Below are positions 1 through 9,352 of a stretch of DNA of 64,000 nucleotides, one piece after another. Location of the stretch: contig NZ_QTKT01000002.1 of assembly GCF_018424605.1 (NCBI RefSeq), forward strand, positions 62,001 through 126,000, read 5' to 3'. How positions within the stretch are numbered: the first letter of the stretch is position 1; each line of letters begins with the position of its first letter. A program made the position numbers and the translations under genes. Origin of the DNA: Marinobacter lipolyticus. Lineage in GTDB: Bacteria; Pseudomonadota; Gammaproteobacteria; Pseudomonadales; Oleiphilaceae. Under the pieces are notes generated by a model, which was not told the origin of the DNA, did not search any database, and worked only from the letters and a program-made list of their open reading frames with translations.

Positions 1-2
1 CG

Positions 3-1007
3 GGCGGGCGTGCCAGCGTGCTGATCCGTCTGCAGGACGGGTCGTTGATCGATCTGTCCCTGCCGCCCCCCTTCCGCAGCTGGGCCTGGCCGGTGGTGTT
101 ACTGCTGATGGCGGTCAGTGGTGGCGTACTGGCGCTGGCGCTGTATCTCGCCCTGCGGGATGTGGACAGCAATTTGCGGGCGGTAGAGTCGGTGGCCGTG
201 CGTATCGCCCGCGGAGAAATGGGGGCCCGCGTGGATGCCGGTGACAGCAAACTGGTGTCTCGGCTGGCCGCGGCCTTCAATGGTATGGCCGAGCATATCC
301 AGCGACTGGTCGGTGTCCAGCGGGAAATGATCCACGCGGTGTCCCACGAGCTCCGAACGCCGGTCGCCCGTATTCGCTTTGGCGTGCAGATGATCGAAAG
401 TGCCTCCAGCCCGGAAGCCCTGCAGAAGCAGCTGGACGGCATCGACGGAGACATCCAGGAGCTGGACGAACTGATCGATGAAATACTGACCTACGCGCGT
501 CTGGAGCAGGGTGGCCCGGTGTTTTCTCTGCAGGAAACCTCGGTTACGGATATTGTTCGCCAGGTTGTCGGGGAACAGCAGCTGGTGCGCCCGGCGTTGA
601 CGATTTCCGCCAATATTGACAGCGAGTCCGAGCGCTGGGGGCTGTCCGACGTCGAGCCCCGTTACCTCCATCGCGCTATCCAGAACCTGGTAGGCAACGC
701 CGGGCGCTATGCCAACGGCAAGGTGGTCGTGAACTGCCATTTTGATGAGGACAACTGCCGGATTGATGTGGAAGACGATGGCCCCGGCATTCCCGAAGAA
801 GACTGGGAAAAGGTATTCACTGCGTTTGCCCGGCTCGATGACAGCCGAACCCGCACCTCAGGCGGCTATGGCCTCGGGTTATCCATTGTCCGCCGCATAC
901 TGTACTGGCATGGTGGTCAGGCATTCGTCAGCCGCAGCGACACCCTCGGTGGTGCGCGTTTCAGTCTGGTGTGGCCCCGCAAGAAGCCGGACGCCGCCAT
1001 AGTGTGA
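3..1007 (+). CDS. Sensor histidine kinase, 3' part (RstB-like)
   Basis: C-terminal part of a membrane sensor histidine kinase; the reading frame is open at the left edge, so the true start lies outside the window. Counting from the first in-frame GTG at base 18, a membrane helix lies at about residues 23-47, followed by a HAMP linker (about 48-96). The phospho-acceptor motif SHELRTP has its histidine at 110, the N box at about 223-227, the DDGPGIP motif at 253-259 and the GGYGLGLS motif at 282-289. It would autophosphorylate and pass phosphate to a response regulator, probably encoded just upstream. Most similar in feel to the RstB/CpxA group, but the missing sensor domain prevents a firm name. 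Confidence 0.88.
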   Translation, partial: GGRASVLIRLQDGSLIDLSLPPPFRSWAWPVVLLLMAVSGGVLALALYLALRDVDSNLRAVESVAVRIARGEMGARVDAGDSKLVSRLAAAFNGMAEHIQRLVGVQREMIHAVSHELRTPVARIRFGVQMIESASSPEALQKQLDGIDGDIQELDELIDEILTYARLEQGGPVFSLQETSVTDIVRQVVGEQQLVRPALTISANIDSESERWGLSDVEPRYLHRAIQNLVGNAGRYANGKVVVNCHFDEDNCRIDVEDDGPGIPEEDWEKVFTAFARLDDSRTRTSGGYGLGLSIVRRILYWHGGQAFVSRSDTLGGARFSLVWPRKKPDAAIV

Positions 1008-1156
1008 GCCAGGCCTCACTGCCTCACTTGTTGTAACAATCGGAATACACAACCTCAACGGAACCCGCCGGCGCTGTTGGCCATAATGCAGAGCGTAAGG
1101 GATGACTTTTGAGGTTGTAGTTCTTACGAACTTTCCTTGTTTCATTCGTCATTTGA

Positions 1157-1182
1157 GGGCCGGTTTTTCCGGCCCTTTTTTT
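1157..1182 (+). terminator. Rho-independent terminator
   Basis: A perfect 7-bp stem (GGGCCGG at 1157-1163 with CCGGCCC at 1169-1175), a TTTTT loop and a run of seven T. It closes the kinase transcription unit, or a short RNA starting between the two genes, and isolates glpK. Confidence 0.85.
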
Positions 1183-1260
1183 ATGCTTTTTTGCAGTCCT
1201 TCCAGTTCCCTGCGCTCTCCGCTGTTAGAATTACCAAAAAACAACGGAGCCTTCAGGACA

Positions 1261-2742
1261 ATGCCCGATTACATACTCGCTATAGACCAGGGAACCACCA
1301 GCTCCCGCGCCATCGTGTTTGATGACGCCGGAACCAGTGTTGCGGTCGCCCAGCAGGAGTTCCATCAATACTTTCCCCGTGATGGGTGGGTGGAGCACGA
1401 TGCCACCGAAATCTGGGACAGTACCCTGGCGGTGTGCCGCGAAGTGTTGCAGCAGGCGGACATCGACGCCGCCAGGCTGTCGGGTATCGGCATCACCAAT
1501 CAGCGAGAGACCACGGTGATCTGGGACCGCGAGACCGGCGTGCCAATCCACCATGCCATTGTCTGGCAGGACCGGCGCACCGCGTCGGTCTGCACCAAAC
1601 TCAAAACCGATGGCCACGAAGACACGGTGGTTGAGCGCACAGGGCTGCTGATCGACCCGTATTTCTCTGCCACCAAAATCGCCTGGATTCTGGATAATAT
1701 CGACGGTGCGAGGGCAAGGGCAGAAGCCGGCGAACTGACGTTCGGCACCATCGACAGTTGGTTGCTCTGGAATCTCACCGGCGGCCAGTCTCACCTTACG
1801 GATGCCACCAACGCGTCTCGTACCGCGCTGTTCAATATCCATGAACAGAAATGGGATGACGAGCTGTTGCGGCTGTTCCGGGTGCCCAAAGCGTTGTTGC
1901 CGGAGGTGATGGATTGTGCCGCGGACTTTGGCCGCACTGAGGAAAAGTGGCTGGGTGTCTCGGTGCCGGTGGCAGGTATTGCCGGCGACCAGCACGCAGC
2001 GCTGATCGGCCAGGCGTGTTTTGAGCCGGGTATGGCGAAAAGCACCTACGGCACCGGTTGTTTTCTGATGCTGAACACCGGTGAACAGGCGCTTCGGTCG
2101 GAGAACCGGCTGCTCACCACGATGGCCTACCGGCTCAACGGCAAACCCTGTTACGCCATGGAAGGCAGCATTTTCGTGGCGGGCGCCGCCATGCAATGGT
2201 TGCGGGACGGGCTGCGGCTGATCCGCCACGCCAGCGAATCGACGGCCCATGCCGAGCAGGTGGGCGTGGACAATCCGGTGTACCTGGTGCCCGCGTTTAC
2301 CGGATTGGGCGCGCCGCACTGGGATCCACATGCCCGTGGTGCGATCATGGGCCTGACCCGCGACACCGGCATTGCGGAGATTGTCACTGCCGGCCTGCAG
2401 TCAGTGTGCTACCAGACCAAGGATCTGATCCGCGCGATCCAGAATGACGGCGCGAGCGTGCAGGGATTGCGGGTGGACGGCGGCATGGCGGTCAATGACT
2501 GGGTCATGCAGTTTCTCGCCGACATTCTCAACGTGACCGTTGACCGTCCGCGCGTGACCGAAACCACCGCACTGGGCGCCGCCTATCTGGCGGGCCTGCA
2601 CACCGGCGTATTTCGCAGTCTTGAGGATATTTCCGCCTTGTGGGAGCGTGACCGGCGTTTCGAGCCGGCCATGAAGCCGGCTCTGAGGGAATCGCTGTAC
2701 GCCGGCTGGCTGGATGCGGTGGAACGCATCTGTAACAACTGA
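1261..2742 (+). CDS. glpK: Glycerol kinase
   Basis: ATP-dependent glycerol kinase (FGGY family) that makes sn-glycerol 3-phosphate in the cytoplasm. The ATG at 1261 gives 493 residues, the usual family length; the longer open frame upstream crosses the terminator and is not used. The N-terminal motif DQGTTSSR (residues 9-16), the central phosphate-binding segment STYGTGCF and the C-terminal segment [10 protein letters not shown] are typical. No glpF, glpD or glpR lies next to it, so it is not in the common glpFK arrangement. It ends 8 bases from the convergent ABC ATPase gene. Its product also feeds phospholipid synthesis by plsB, encoded near the right end of the window. Confidence 0.96.
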   Translation: MPDYILAIDQGTTSSRAIVFDDAGTSVAVAQQEFHQYFPRDGWVEHDATEIWDSTLAVCREVLQQADIDAARLSGIGITNQRETTVIWDRETGVPIHHAIVWQDRRTASVCTKLKTDGHEDTVVERTGLLIDPYFSATKIAWILDNIDGARARAEAGELTFGTIDSWLLWNLTGGQSHLTDATNASRTALFNIHEQKWDDELLRLFRVPKALLPEVMDCAADFGRTEEKWLGVSVPVAGIAGDQHAALIGQACFEPGMAKSTYGTGCFLMLNTGEQALRSENRLLTTMAYRLNGKPCYAMEGSIFVAGAAMQWLRDGLRLIRHASESTAHAEQVGVDNPVYLVPAFTGLGAPHWDPHARGAIMGLTRDTGIAEIVTAGLQSVCYQTKDLIRAIQNDGASVQGLRVDGGMAVNDWVMQFLADILNVTVDRPRVTETTALGAAYLAGLHTGVFRSLEDISALWERDRRFEPAMKPALRESLYAGWLDAVERICNN

Positions 2743-2750
2743 GGCGTGGC

Positions 2751-3824
2751 TCAGGCGGTGCGCTCGAAGGCGATCAGGTGATCGGCTTCCACCCGCACCG
2801 GCACATGTTCGCCCAGGTGGAAGTCGAGGTGGCTGCGGAACAGTGCCTCGAACTCGGTGTCTTCGGAACAGCGGAAGCGGTACAGGGTAGACGTGCCGGC
2901 AAAGGTTTTTTCCACCACTTTGGGCTTCAGGTCCGATTCCCCATCGTAGACGATGTCGTCAGGGCGAATCAGAACGTCCACCAGCGTGCCCTCGGCCCAT
3001 TTGTAGGCGCGGTTGCCATGAATAATGCCGAGCTCTGACTCGATGGTGTCAGGCCCGAGTGCCTTGCCGGGGATAAAACCACCCTGGCCGACAAAGCCGG
3101 CGACGAACCGGTTGGCGGGCTCGTGGTAGAGGTTGTAGGGCACATCCCACTGCTGAATGGTGCCGTCTTTCAGCACCGCGACCTGATCGCACATGGCGAA
3201 CGCTTCCTGCTGGTCATGGGTGACCAGAATGCCGCTGATGCCGAGAGTCTTGAGAATTTCACGCACATCCAGGCTGAGGCGGCGGCGCAGGTCGGTGTCC
3301 AGATTCGAGAACGGTTCATCCAGCAGGATCAGTGTGGGCTCCGGAGCCAGTGCCCGGGCCAGGGCCACCCGCTGTTGCTGGCCGCCCGACAGCTCGTGGG
3401 GGTAGTTGTCGGCCAGATCCTGCAGGTGCACCAGGTGGAGCAGTTCCATCACTTTCTGCCGGCGCTCCTGGCGGCTTTCCTTGTGCAGCCCGAAACCCAC
3501 GTTGTCGGCAATGGTCAGGTGCGGGAACAGCGCATAGTCCTGAAACACCATGCCGATCCGGCGTTTCTCTGGTGCCAGAGTTCGGCCGGGCAGGCTGATC
3601 GACTGGGATTGCAAAGAGATCTCACCGGCACTGAGGGGCAGAAAGCCCGCCAGGGCTCGCAGGATGGTGCTTTTGCCACAGCCACTGGGACCGAGCAGGC
3701 AGCCGATATCGCCGTGACCGAGGGCAAAACTGACGTCTTTGACCACGGAGCCATCACCGTAGCCGCAGGAGAGGTTGTTGACTTCCAGCAGCCAGTCTAC
3801 GGCCGGGGGGGCGTGTTGGCTCAT
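2751..3824 (-). CDS. ABC transporter ATP-binding protein (FbpC/PotA-like)
   Basis: Cytoplasmic ATPase subunit of an importer. Walker A is GPSGCGKST (about residues 43-51), the Q-loop lies in MVFQDYALFP, the signature is LSGGQQQRVALARAL, and Walker B is LILLDEPFSNLD, followed by the switch histidine in LVTHDQQEA. The last 110 residues form a TOBE-like accessory domain, as in ferric iron, spermidine or molybdate ATPases (357 residues in all). No permease or binding protein is encoded nearby. It starts 4 bases after the argF stop, so the two are probably co-transcribed. An argF-ABC ATPase-glutaredoxin neighbourhood also occurs in Pseudomonas as I recall. The substrate cannot be told from sequence; iron(III) is the best guess. 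Confidence 0.88.
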   Translation of the reverse strand: MSQHAPPAVDWLLEVNNLSCGYGDGSVVKDVSFALGHGDIGCLLGPSGCGKSTILRALAGFLPLSAGEISLQSQSISLPGRTLAPEKRRIGMVFQDYALFPHLTIADNVGFGLHKESRQERRQKVMELLHLVHLQDLADNYPHELSGGQQQRVALARALAPEPTLILLDEPFSNLDTDLRRRLSLDVREILKTLGISGILVTHDQQEAFAMCDQVAVLKDGTIQQWDVPYNLYHEPANRFVAGFVGQGGFIPGKALGPDTIESELGIIHGNRAYKWAEGTLVDVLIRPDDIVYDGESDLKPKVVEKTFAGTSTLYRFRCSEDTEFEALFRSHLDFHLGEHVPVRVEADHLIAFERTA

Positions 3825-3828
3825 GCGG

Positions 3829-4743
3829 TCAGTCCAGCCGGTTGAGCATCAGAAATTCCAGCAGCGCTTTCTGGGCATGCAACCGGTTTTCTGCTTCGTC
3901 CCAGACCACGGAGCTTGCATGCTCCATCATGTCAGCGGAGATTTCTTCGCCACGATGAGCGGGCAGGCAGTGCATGAACAGTGCATCCTTGTCGGCCAGT
4001 TGCAGCAGCCCGGGGTTGATCTGATAGCCGCGGAACGCCTGTTCACGAGCTTTCTGTTCATCTTCCTGACCCATGGAGGCCCATACGTCGGTAACCAGCA
4101 GATGGGCGCCGCGGGCGGCTTCCGCCGGATCACGAACGATGCTCACGCGGTCCCGGTGTTCCTGGACCAGTGCTTCGCTGGGCTCGTAGCCTTCCGGACA
4201 GGCCACGCGGAGATTGAAGCCGAACTGGGTGGCCGCATTGATGTAGGAGTGGCACATATTGTTGCCGTCGCCCACCCAGGTCACCGTGGCGCCGCGGATA
4301 CTGCCGCGGTGCTCACGGTAGGTCTGCATGTCGGCCAGCAACTGGCAGGGGTGGAAGTCGTCGGTAAGGGCATTGATGACCGGCACCCGCGAAGCGCCAG
4401 CGAACCGTTCCACGGTTGCGTGGGCAAAGGTGCGGATCATCACCGCATCCACCATGCTGGAAATGACGACGGCGGAGTCTTCGATGGGTTCGCCGCGACC
4501 CAGCTGGGTGTCCCGCGGGGACAGGAACAGGGCGGCGCCGCCAAGCTGAGTCATGCCGGCTTCGAAGGACACCCGGGTACGGGTGGATGATTTCTCGAAG
4601 ATCATGGCCAGCACCCGGTTCTTCAGGGTGTCCCGGGTGACGCCACTGCGCCACTCCTTGCGGAGCTTGCTGGCATGATCCAGCAGGCTCTCCAGCTCGC
4701 CGGAGGCCAAGTCATTCAATGTCAGAAAGTGTCGTGCTGCCAT
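3829..4743 (-). CDS. argF: Ornithine carbamoyltransferase
   Basis: Joins carbamoyl phosphate to ornithine to give citrulline in arginine biosynthesis. The carbamoyl phosphate motif STRTR is near residue 53, HPCQ is near 130 and the ornithine-binding HCLP motif ([11 protein letters not shown]) is near 270. The ATG at 4743 gives 304 residues (MAARHFLT...), matching anabolic OTCases; the frame is open for 12 more codons upstream, without family-like sequence. It is the first gene of a unit with the ABC ATPase and is divergent from grxD across 283 bases. No clear ArgR box was found there by eye. Confidence 0.95.
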   Translation of the reverse strand: MAARHFLTLNDLASGELESLLDHASKLRKEWRSGVTRDTLKNRVLAMIFEKSSTRTRVSFEAGMTQLGGAALFLSPRDTQLGRGEPIEDSAVVISSMVDAVMIRTFAHATVERFAGASRVPVINALTDDFHPCQLLADMQTYREHRGSIRGATVTWVGDGNNMCHSYINAATQFGFNLRVACPEGYEPSEALVQEHRDRVSIVRDPAEAARGAHLLVTDVWASMGQEDEQKAREQAFRGYQINPGLLQLADKDALFMHCLPAHRGEEISADMMEHASSVVWDEAENRLHAQKALLEFLMLNRLD

Positions 4744-4941
4744 GTTCTGGCCCTTTATCAAACGGAAACCCTGCCGCACCGAACAAACAACAACGCCCCG
4801 GGATGCGGAAGAACCGCACCGGCGTGTGAACGTGACGGGAGCTGCGCTGGCTGCCTGGAAGACAGGAGCCCAAGTCTAGCCCTTCAGGCAGTTGAAGACA
4901 ACGGCGTGGGGCCGGTGGGTGGATTGTCTCGGCGCCGGAGT

Positions 4942-4971
4942 TTGGTGACCGAGTTGTGCCCCGTGTACAAT
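4942..4971 (+). promoter_or_regulatory. Candidate sigma-70 promoter for grxD
   Basis: TTGGTG (4942-4947) and TACAAT (4966-4971) are 18 bases apart and lie about 55 bases before the grxD start. The -10 is good and the -35 weak. Confidence 0.42.
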
Positions 4972-5026
4972 AGCCCCAGGTATATTGCCGCGTGGCAATC
5001 CCGTTTCCAATCAGAGGTGAGTGTTC

Positions 5027-5353
5027 ATGGACATCAACGAAACCATCAAGAGCCAACTCGCGGACAACCCGGTCATTCTGTATATGAAGGGTACACCGCA
5101 GGCTCCCCAGTGCGGTTTCTCGGCAAAAACCGTTCAGGCTCTGATGGCCTGCGGCGAGCGATTTGCGTTCGTAAACATCCTGGACAATCAGGAGCTTCGC
5201 GAAGCCCTGAAGGTTTACTCCAGCTGGCCCACCTACCCGCAGCTGTACGTCAATGGCGAGCTGGTCGGCGGCTGCGATATCGTTCTGGAGATGTCTGAAA
5301 GCGGCGAGCTGGCTCAGGTAGTCAAGGACGCTGCCAAGCAGGCGGAAGCCTGA
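5027..5353 (+). CDS. grxD: Monothiol glutaredoxin, Grx4 type
   Basis: Small CGFS-type glutaredoxin (108 residues) that binds or delivers a 2Fe-2S cluster, usually with a BolA partner. The active-site CGFS follows KGTPQAPQ near residue 30; the cis-proline segment WPTYPQLYVNGELVGG and the GGCDI glutathione-binding turn are present. The ATG at 5027 is preceded by GAGGTGAG; a GTG two codons earlier is also open but overlaps that ribosome site. It ends one base before the convergent TonB-like gene. Confidence 0.95.
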   Translation: MDINETIKSQLADNPVILYMKGTPQAPQCGFSAKTVQALMACGERFAFVNILDNQELREALKVYSSWPTYPQLYVNGELVGGCDIVLEMSESGELAQVVKDAAKQAEA

Positions 5354-5354
5354 T

Positions 5355-6152
5355 CTAGGATCCCGCCTTGCGCTCCGGGGAGAACACCAGTTCGACCCGG
5401 AAGCGCGTGCGCTCTTCGTTGTCAGGCACCTGCTGATAGGGGCTGGCTGCAAGAGCCGCCCTGTAAGCCGCCGCATCAATTTCGTCCACGCCGCTGGAGC
5501 GAATAACTCTGGCCCGCGTCAGCACACCGCTTTGCATCAACTGCAACTCCACCTCCATAGCCACAGGCTGCGTTAGTGCATGCACGGCCCGAATACGGCT
5601 GCGTTTCAGTTCGCCGGCAATCCGCGTGGCAAGGCTGACAATATAGTCATCGGTTTCCGCTGGTGAGCGGGTGATTCGGGTAATGTCTGCGGGCGCAGCC
5701 TCGGTTTCAGGCGTCGTCGGCACGCCGGCAGTGGCCGGCGCTGAGTTTCTGGCGCTTGCTGTGGAATTGGGCGCCTGCGCTGTAGGCTGTTGAGTTGAGG
5801 GGGCTGGCGGGCTTGGCGCGGTTGGTACCGGCGCCGGTGAGGCAGTGTCTGGTTTGGAGGCGCGGGCTGATGTCGGCGTCGGCACTGTGGCCGGGCGTGG
5901 CGCTAAGTCAAACTCCGGGTTCCGCTCGGGGGGCGGCTCGCTTTGCGGGCCGGCGTCTGCCGGCGTCTGCGGGGCCGGACGCTGGCCCGGAGAGACAAGC
6001 TCTACCGTCAGGGTAGAGTTAACCGGTTCGCTGCGCTCGAACAGTAACGGCAGGGCTGACAGAACCAGGGTATGTACCAGAAGCGCCAGCGAAACGGCCA
6101 GCGCTATGCGATACTGCGCCGGTGGGCTTGCGGTGCTGCCAGGGTCGAACAT
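5355..6152 (-). CDS. TonB-family energy transducer
   Basis: A 265-residue protein with a single N-terminal membrane helix (about residues 15-36), a long proline/alanine/threonine-rich linker (about 55-165) that could span the periplasm, and a C-terminal TonB-like domain (about 175-262) with the usual 'RVIRSSGVDEIDAAAYRAA' type segment. Such proteins link the inner membrane proton motive force to outer membrane partners. There is no exbB or exbD beside it, and the gene sits 37 bases downstream of the DUF1631 gene on the same strand, so it is likely co-transcribed with that gene. Its receptor partner is unknown. Confidence 0.85.
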   Translation of the reverse strand: MFDPGSTASPPAQYRIALAVSLALLVHTLVLSALPLLFERSEPVNSTLTVELVSPGQRPAPQTPADAGPQSEPPPERNPEFDLAPRPATVPTPTSARASKPDTASPAPVPTAPSPPAPSTQQPTAQAPNSTASARNSAPATAGVPTTPETEAAPADITRITRSPAETDDYIVSLATRIAGELKRSRIRAVHALTQPVAMEVELQLMQSGVLTRARVIRSSGVDEIDAAAYRAALAASPYQQVPDNEERTRFRVELVFSPERKAGS

Positions 6153-6189
6153 GGTCCGTCAGGTGCTCCGGGAGAGGGCAGTGGCCGGG

Positions 6190-8409
6190 CTACCCGGCCT
6201 TGCTGCGGAGGCTTCCGACGACAGCATCCAGTGCCCGGTCAATCAAGGCACCCTGCTCCAGCACGGTCAACCGGCCGCGCCGCATTTCATGGGCCAGTTC
6301 CGTGCGGCTCTTTTCGATGACCTTGAGCCCCATGCGGTTCACAAAGACGAAGCAATCGGCCTCGTCGATGATGGCTGACAGTTTGCAGCGGAAGCTGGCG
6401 CCGTTGACCAGATTGAACTCCACCCAGTTGCCGATGGCGATGCTATCAATCTGGGCCACGTACTCGGCAATCGCCGCGTCTTCCAGCTGCTGTTCGCGCT
6501 GGATAGCGGTTTGTGGCGTGGCTTCGGGCATCCCGGTGCTGTCCGTGTCCGGCGCGTCTTCCTGCGCTTCGGCCAGGGCGTTAGCGCGGAACGCCTGGGT
6601 AAGTTCGTGTTTGAGCTCGCCCATCATTTCGTCCAGCTTGGAGGAGTTGTAGGAGACCTCCTCCAGTCCGGCGCGAAGTGACTTGATCAGGCCCGGAACC
6701 ACGCGGACCCATTGATCCCGCTCTTCATCTTCCTGATGGGGATGCAGGCACCAGATCAGGTCATCCACGACGCGAACGGATTCCTGCCAGCGATGTTCCA
6801 CATCGTCCCGCAGATAAGCGAGAAACATGACCCGGCTCCAGCCATTCAACAGGATGCCGCGGATCGATTCCGGGAGGCGGTAACGACCGATTTTCTCCTG
6901 CAACACCTGATCCACTGTTTCCTGGGCTTTCTGGGATTTGATGCGACCGCGCTCGGATTCCCGCGTCCGCTGTTCCACCAGCGACGCTTTGCGGTTCTCC
7001 CTCGCCAGATACTGTTCGAATTCTTCGCCAAGGGTTTCAAACAGGGTCAGATCGCCATCAAACTCGTTCAGAATTCTTTGCACGATGGTGTGGATCTGGT
7101 CGTAAAGTTTGTCCCGGGTCTTTTCGTCGCTGTCGCTCCAGCCGATGCCGGCACGGGCCAGCGAGTTCAGCAGGCGCCGTGCAGGGTGAGTGGCGCGGCT
7201 GAAGAAACTCTTGTCTTTGATCACGACCTTGAGAATGGGGATCTGCAGCCGGCTGATCAGCACCTGAATGGGGGCGGACAGGTTGTAATCGTCGAGAATG
7301 AACTCGAACAGCATCGACACGAGGTTGATCAGGTCCTCGTCCATCTCGTTCAGCGCCGGTGTTTTTCCCTCGGCCGCTGCGCTGCGTGCCAGTAGCTGCT
7401 CCACAACCTGATGCAAATCCACGGTGACGGGTTCGCCGGCACTCAGGTTCTCCCCGGCGGTGGCGGCGGGTTGTTGGGGCAGGGCGCTGAGCAGGGCGAC
7501 CAATTCCGCACCTCCTATGACTTGAAAATTTGGATCGGAAGCCCGCGATGGTGCACCGGCATTGGCCCGCTGCAGCGACAGCATGTGGCGGATCTGCTCG
7601 AAGATGGCGTCGTCACCGCTGTGGGCGCCCTGGCTACCCTGGGAACTTTCCGCGCCGGCAGGGGGCTGACTGCCGCCATCAGGCGCCTCCGGCCGGCTTC
7701 GCTGCTGGCCGGTCTTGCCGTGGTAACGGAAATTAGGAATGACGCCGGCCTGAATCAGGATCCGGTTGGCTTCATCGAGCAGCATGCCGAGGTTGGACAC
7801 CACGTAGCGATCAAACTGTTTCAGCAGGATGAGCCGCTCACGAATCTGAATCTCGAGCGCCTGAATGGCTTCCGTAAAGGCGTGGCACAAGTGCTCCGGA
7901 GACATGGGGTTGACCGGGGATTCGTCGCTGGCGTCGGGGTATACCGCACTGAATCGTGCCTGAAGCTGGAGCAATGGGCCCTGAAAATGGGCTTTTGCCT
8001 TGGCAATCATGGCGTTAAGAGCTACCTGTTCTTCCAGGTCGTCGTCGCCAACCAGAGCGAGGCTGTCCGCTGACGGAGAGGCGGCTTGCTGGGCATCGTC
8101 GGAATGGCCACTGCGCGGCGGGTTGGAAAAGTATTGGGCGACTGCATCCTGGAAGTGCCGCTCGACGCCCTTGCGCTTGATGCGGATTTCCCGCATCGCC
8201 TCAAAATAACGGTTCTGTTCGTTGTTGCTGCGGGCATTATTGGCTAACTCGAACAACGAGTCATCCACCGCATCAAAAGCGCCCTGCAGCAGGTCGCCAA
8301 GCCCGGCAACCACTGTGTCGCGAATGCGGCTCACCTCCGCCGGCACTGGCCGGGAACTCCCTGCCTCCCTGTGCTCGCGGATATAATGTATGCCGGACTG
8401 CTTATTCAT
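6190..8409 (-). CDS. DUF1631 family protein
   Basis: A large (739-residue) soluble protein of the DUF1631 family, whose function is not established; the label 'thymidine phosphorylase' attached to some members has no support here. The ATG at 8409 is preceded by CAGGAGTC at good spacing, so the open codons further upstream are not used. The protein is highly charged and mostly helical by appearance, with low-complexity Gly/Ser/Gln-rich stretches near residues 245-275. The last 90 residues contain a small barrel-like segment (GNWVEFNLVNGASFRCKL) that recalls PilZ-type folds. This resemblance is my inference. Downstream is the TonB-like gene. Confidence 0.85.
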   Translation of the reverse strand: MNKQSGIHYIREHREAGSSRPVPAEVSRIRDTVVAGLGDLLQGAFDAVDDSLFELANNARSNNEQNRYFEAMREIRIKRKGVERHFQDAVAQYFSNPPRSGHSDDAQQAASPSADSLALVGDDDLEEQVALNAMIAKAKAHFQGPLLQLQARFSAVYPDASDESPVNPMSPEHLCHAFTEAIQALEIQIRERLILLKQFDRYVVSNLGMLLDEANRILIQAGVIPNFRYHGKTGQQRSRPEAPDGGSQPPAGAESSQGSQGAHSGDDAIFEQIRHMLSLQRANAGAPSRASDPNFQVIGGAELVALLSALPQQPAATAGENLSAGEPVTVDLHQVVEQLLARSAAAEGKTPALNEMDEDLINLVSMLFEFILDDYNLSAPIQVLISRLQIPILKVVIKDKSFFSRATHPARRLLNSLARAGIGWSDSDEKTRDKLYDQIHTIVQRILNEFDGDLTLFETLGEEFEQYLARENRKASLVEQRTRESERGRIKSQKAQETVDQVLQEKIGRYRLPESIRGILLNGWSRVMFLAYLRDDVEHRWQESVRVVDDLIWCLHPHQEDEERDQWVRVVPGLIKSLRAGLEEVSYNSSKLDEMMGELKHELTQAFRANALAEAQEDAPDTDSTGMPEATPQTAIQREQQLEDAAIAEYVAQIDSIAIGNWVEFNLVNGASFRCKLSAIIDEADCFVFVNRMGLKVIEKSRTELAHEMRRGRLTVLEQGALIDRALDAVVGSLRSKAG

Positions 8410-8547
8410 GGCCGACTCCTGTTTACGCCTCAACCGGATACATGACCGAGCTTACTGCCTTGTGTTCTGATTATCGGTTAAATCTACCGCATTTTTACGT
8501 TTGGTAATACGTCTAAATGATAACAGAAACACGTTGCACAAAAATTT

Positions 8548-8575
8548 CGGGGCACCCCTCAGGGTGCCCCGTTTA
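8548..8575 (-). terminator. Rho-independent terminator after the Yip1 gene
   Basis: A perfect 10-bp GC-rich stem (8548-8557 with 8562-8571, loop of four) lies just after the Yip1-family gene. Read on the minus strand it is followed by an AAATTTTTG tract. The T run on the plus strand is poorer. Confidence 0.85.
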
Positions 8576-8608
8576 TTACCTGGCGGCGCAGATCGTTGGT
8601 CTGGGCCG

Positions 8609-9211
8609 TCAGCTTACGTAGACTGGCCCTATGCCAACGCTCCAGATCACTACGCTGATGGCAAGCAGCGCCACGAGCATCACCAGGCCGACGGTGAGCA
8701 CCGAGGAGGCAAACATGAAACCCCGGTCCTCGGGAATCTTCATCAGAATCGGCAGGCCTTCATAGAGCAGGTAAACCGCATAGGCGACGGCAACCAGGCC
8801 GACTGCCATGTTGACCCAGATGTTGGGGTAGGCCGCAATCACTCCGAGCAAAAACATGGGGGTTGCGGTGTACGCGGCCAGCGTCACTCCCCTGGGGGTG
8901 CGATCCTTGACTTCGTAGGTGGCTGCGAAAAAATCGATGAACTTACCCAGCACGTAGATGCCGGAGAGCATGGCGGCGTAGAACAGTGCAGACAGTTGCA
9001 GTCCGCTGGATACCGTAAGGCGAGTGACGGCGCCGTCGCCAATTTGCCAGCCAACCTGGGTGGTGCCGACAAACCCCGCAACGGCCGGTATCAGTGCAAG
9101 AATCAGGATATGACCGATGTAGAGTTTGCTGACGGATTCGGAATCCCGGCGAATGGCTTCCCATTCACGGTCAGGATGAGTGAGCAGACCAACGGTATGT
9201 GTCAGGCTCAT
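8609..9211 (-). CDS. Yip1-family inner membrane protein
   Basis: A 200-residue polytopic membrane protein. The N-terminal motif HTVGLLTHPDREWEAIR is typical of the bacterial YIP1-domain family. It is followed by about five hydrophobic helices (near residues 33-52, 75-95, 110-135, 137-157 and 170-195). The function of these bacterial members is unknown. The start is clear: AAGGAG sits 7-8 bases before the ATG. It stands alone between the DUF1631 gene and yfjD and has its own terminator. Confidence 0.82.
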   Translation of the reverse strand: MSLTHTVGLLTHPDREWEAIRRDSESVSKLYIGHILILALIPAVAGFVGTTQVGWQIGDGAVTRLTVSSGLQLSALFYAAMLSGIYVLGKFIDFFAATYEVKDRTPRGVTLAAYTATPMFLLGVIAAYPNIWVNMAVGLVAVAYAVYLLYEGLPILMKIPEDRGFMFASSVLTVGLVMLVALLAISVVIWSVGIGPVYVS

Positions 9212-9352
9212 GGACAGACTCCTTGTGATTGTTGTTATGTCGCACGCCCATTCAGTCTTGGTGGAATGGCGGTGGCGGTCAAGGAGCTGGTTAAACTTTG
9301 ATCTTCTAACCCGGTTTTGGCTATAACCAAATTATCTATAACAGGCGGCCAG

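Noticed and set aside
1102..1260. A longer glpK start at 1102
   Set aside because: It would place the terminator hairpin inside the coding region and adds 53 residues absent from the family.
4744..5026. An ArgR operator before argF
   Set aside because: I looked for paired TGAAT/ATTCA-type boxes in the divergent gap and saw no convincing copy.
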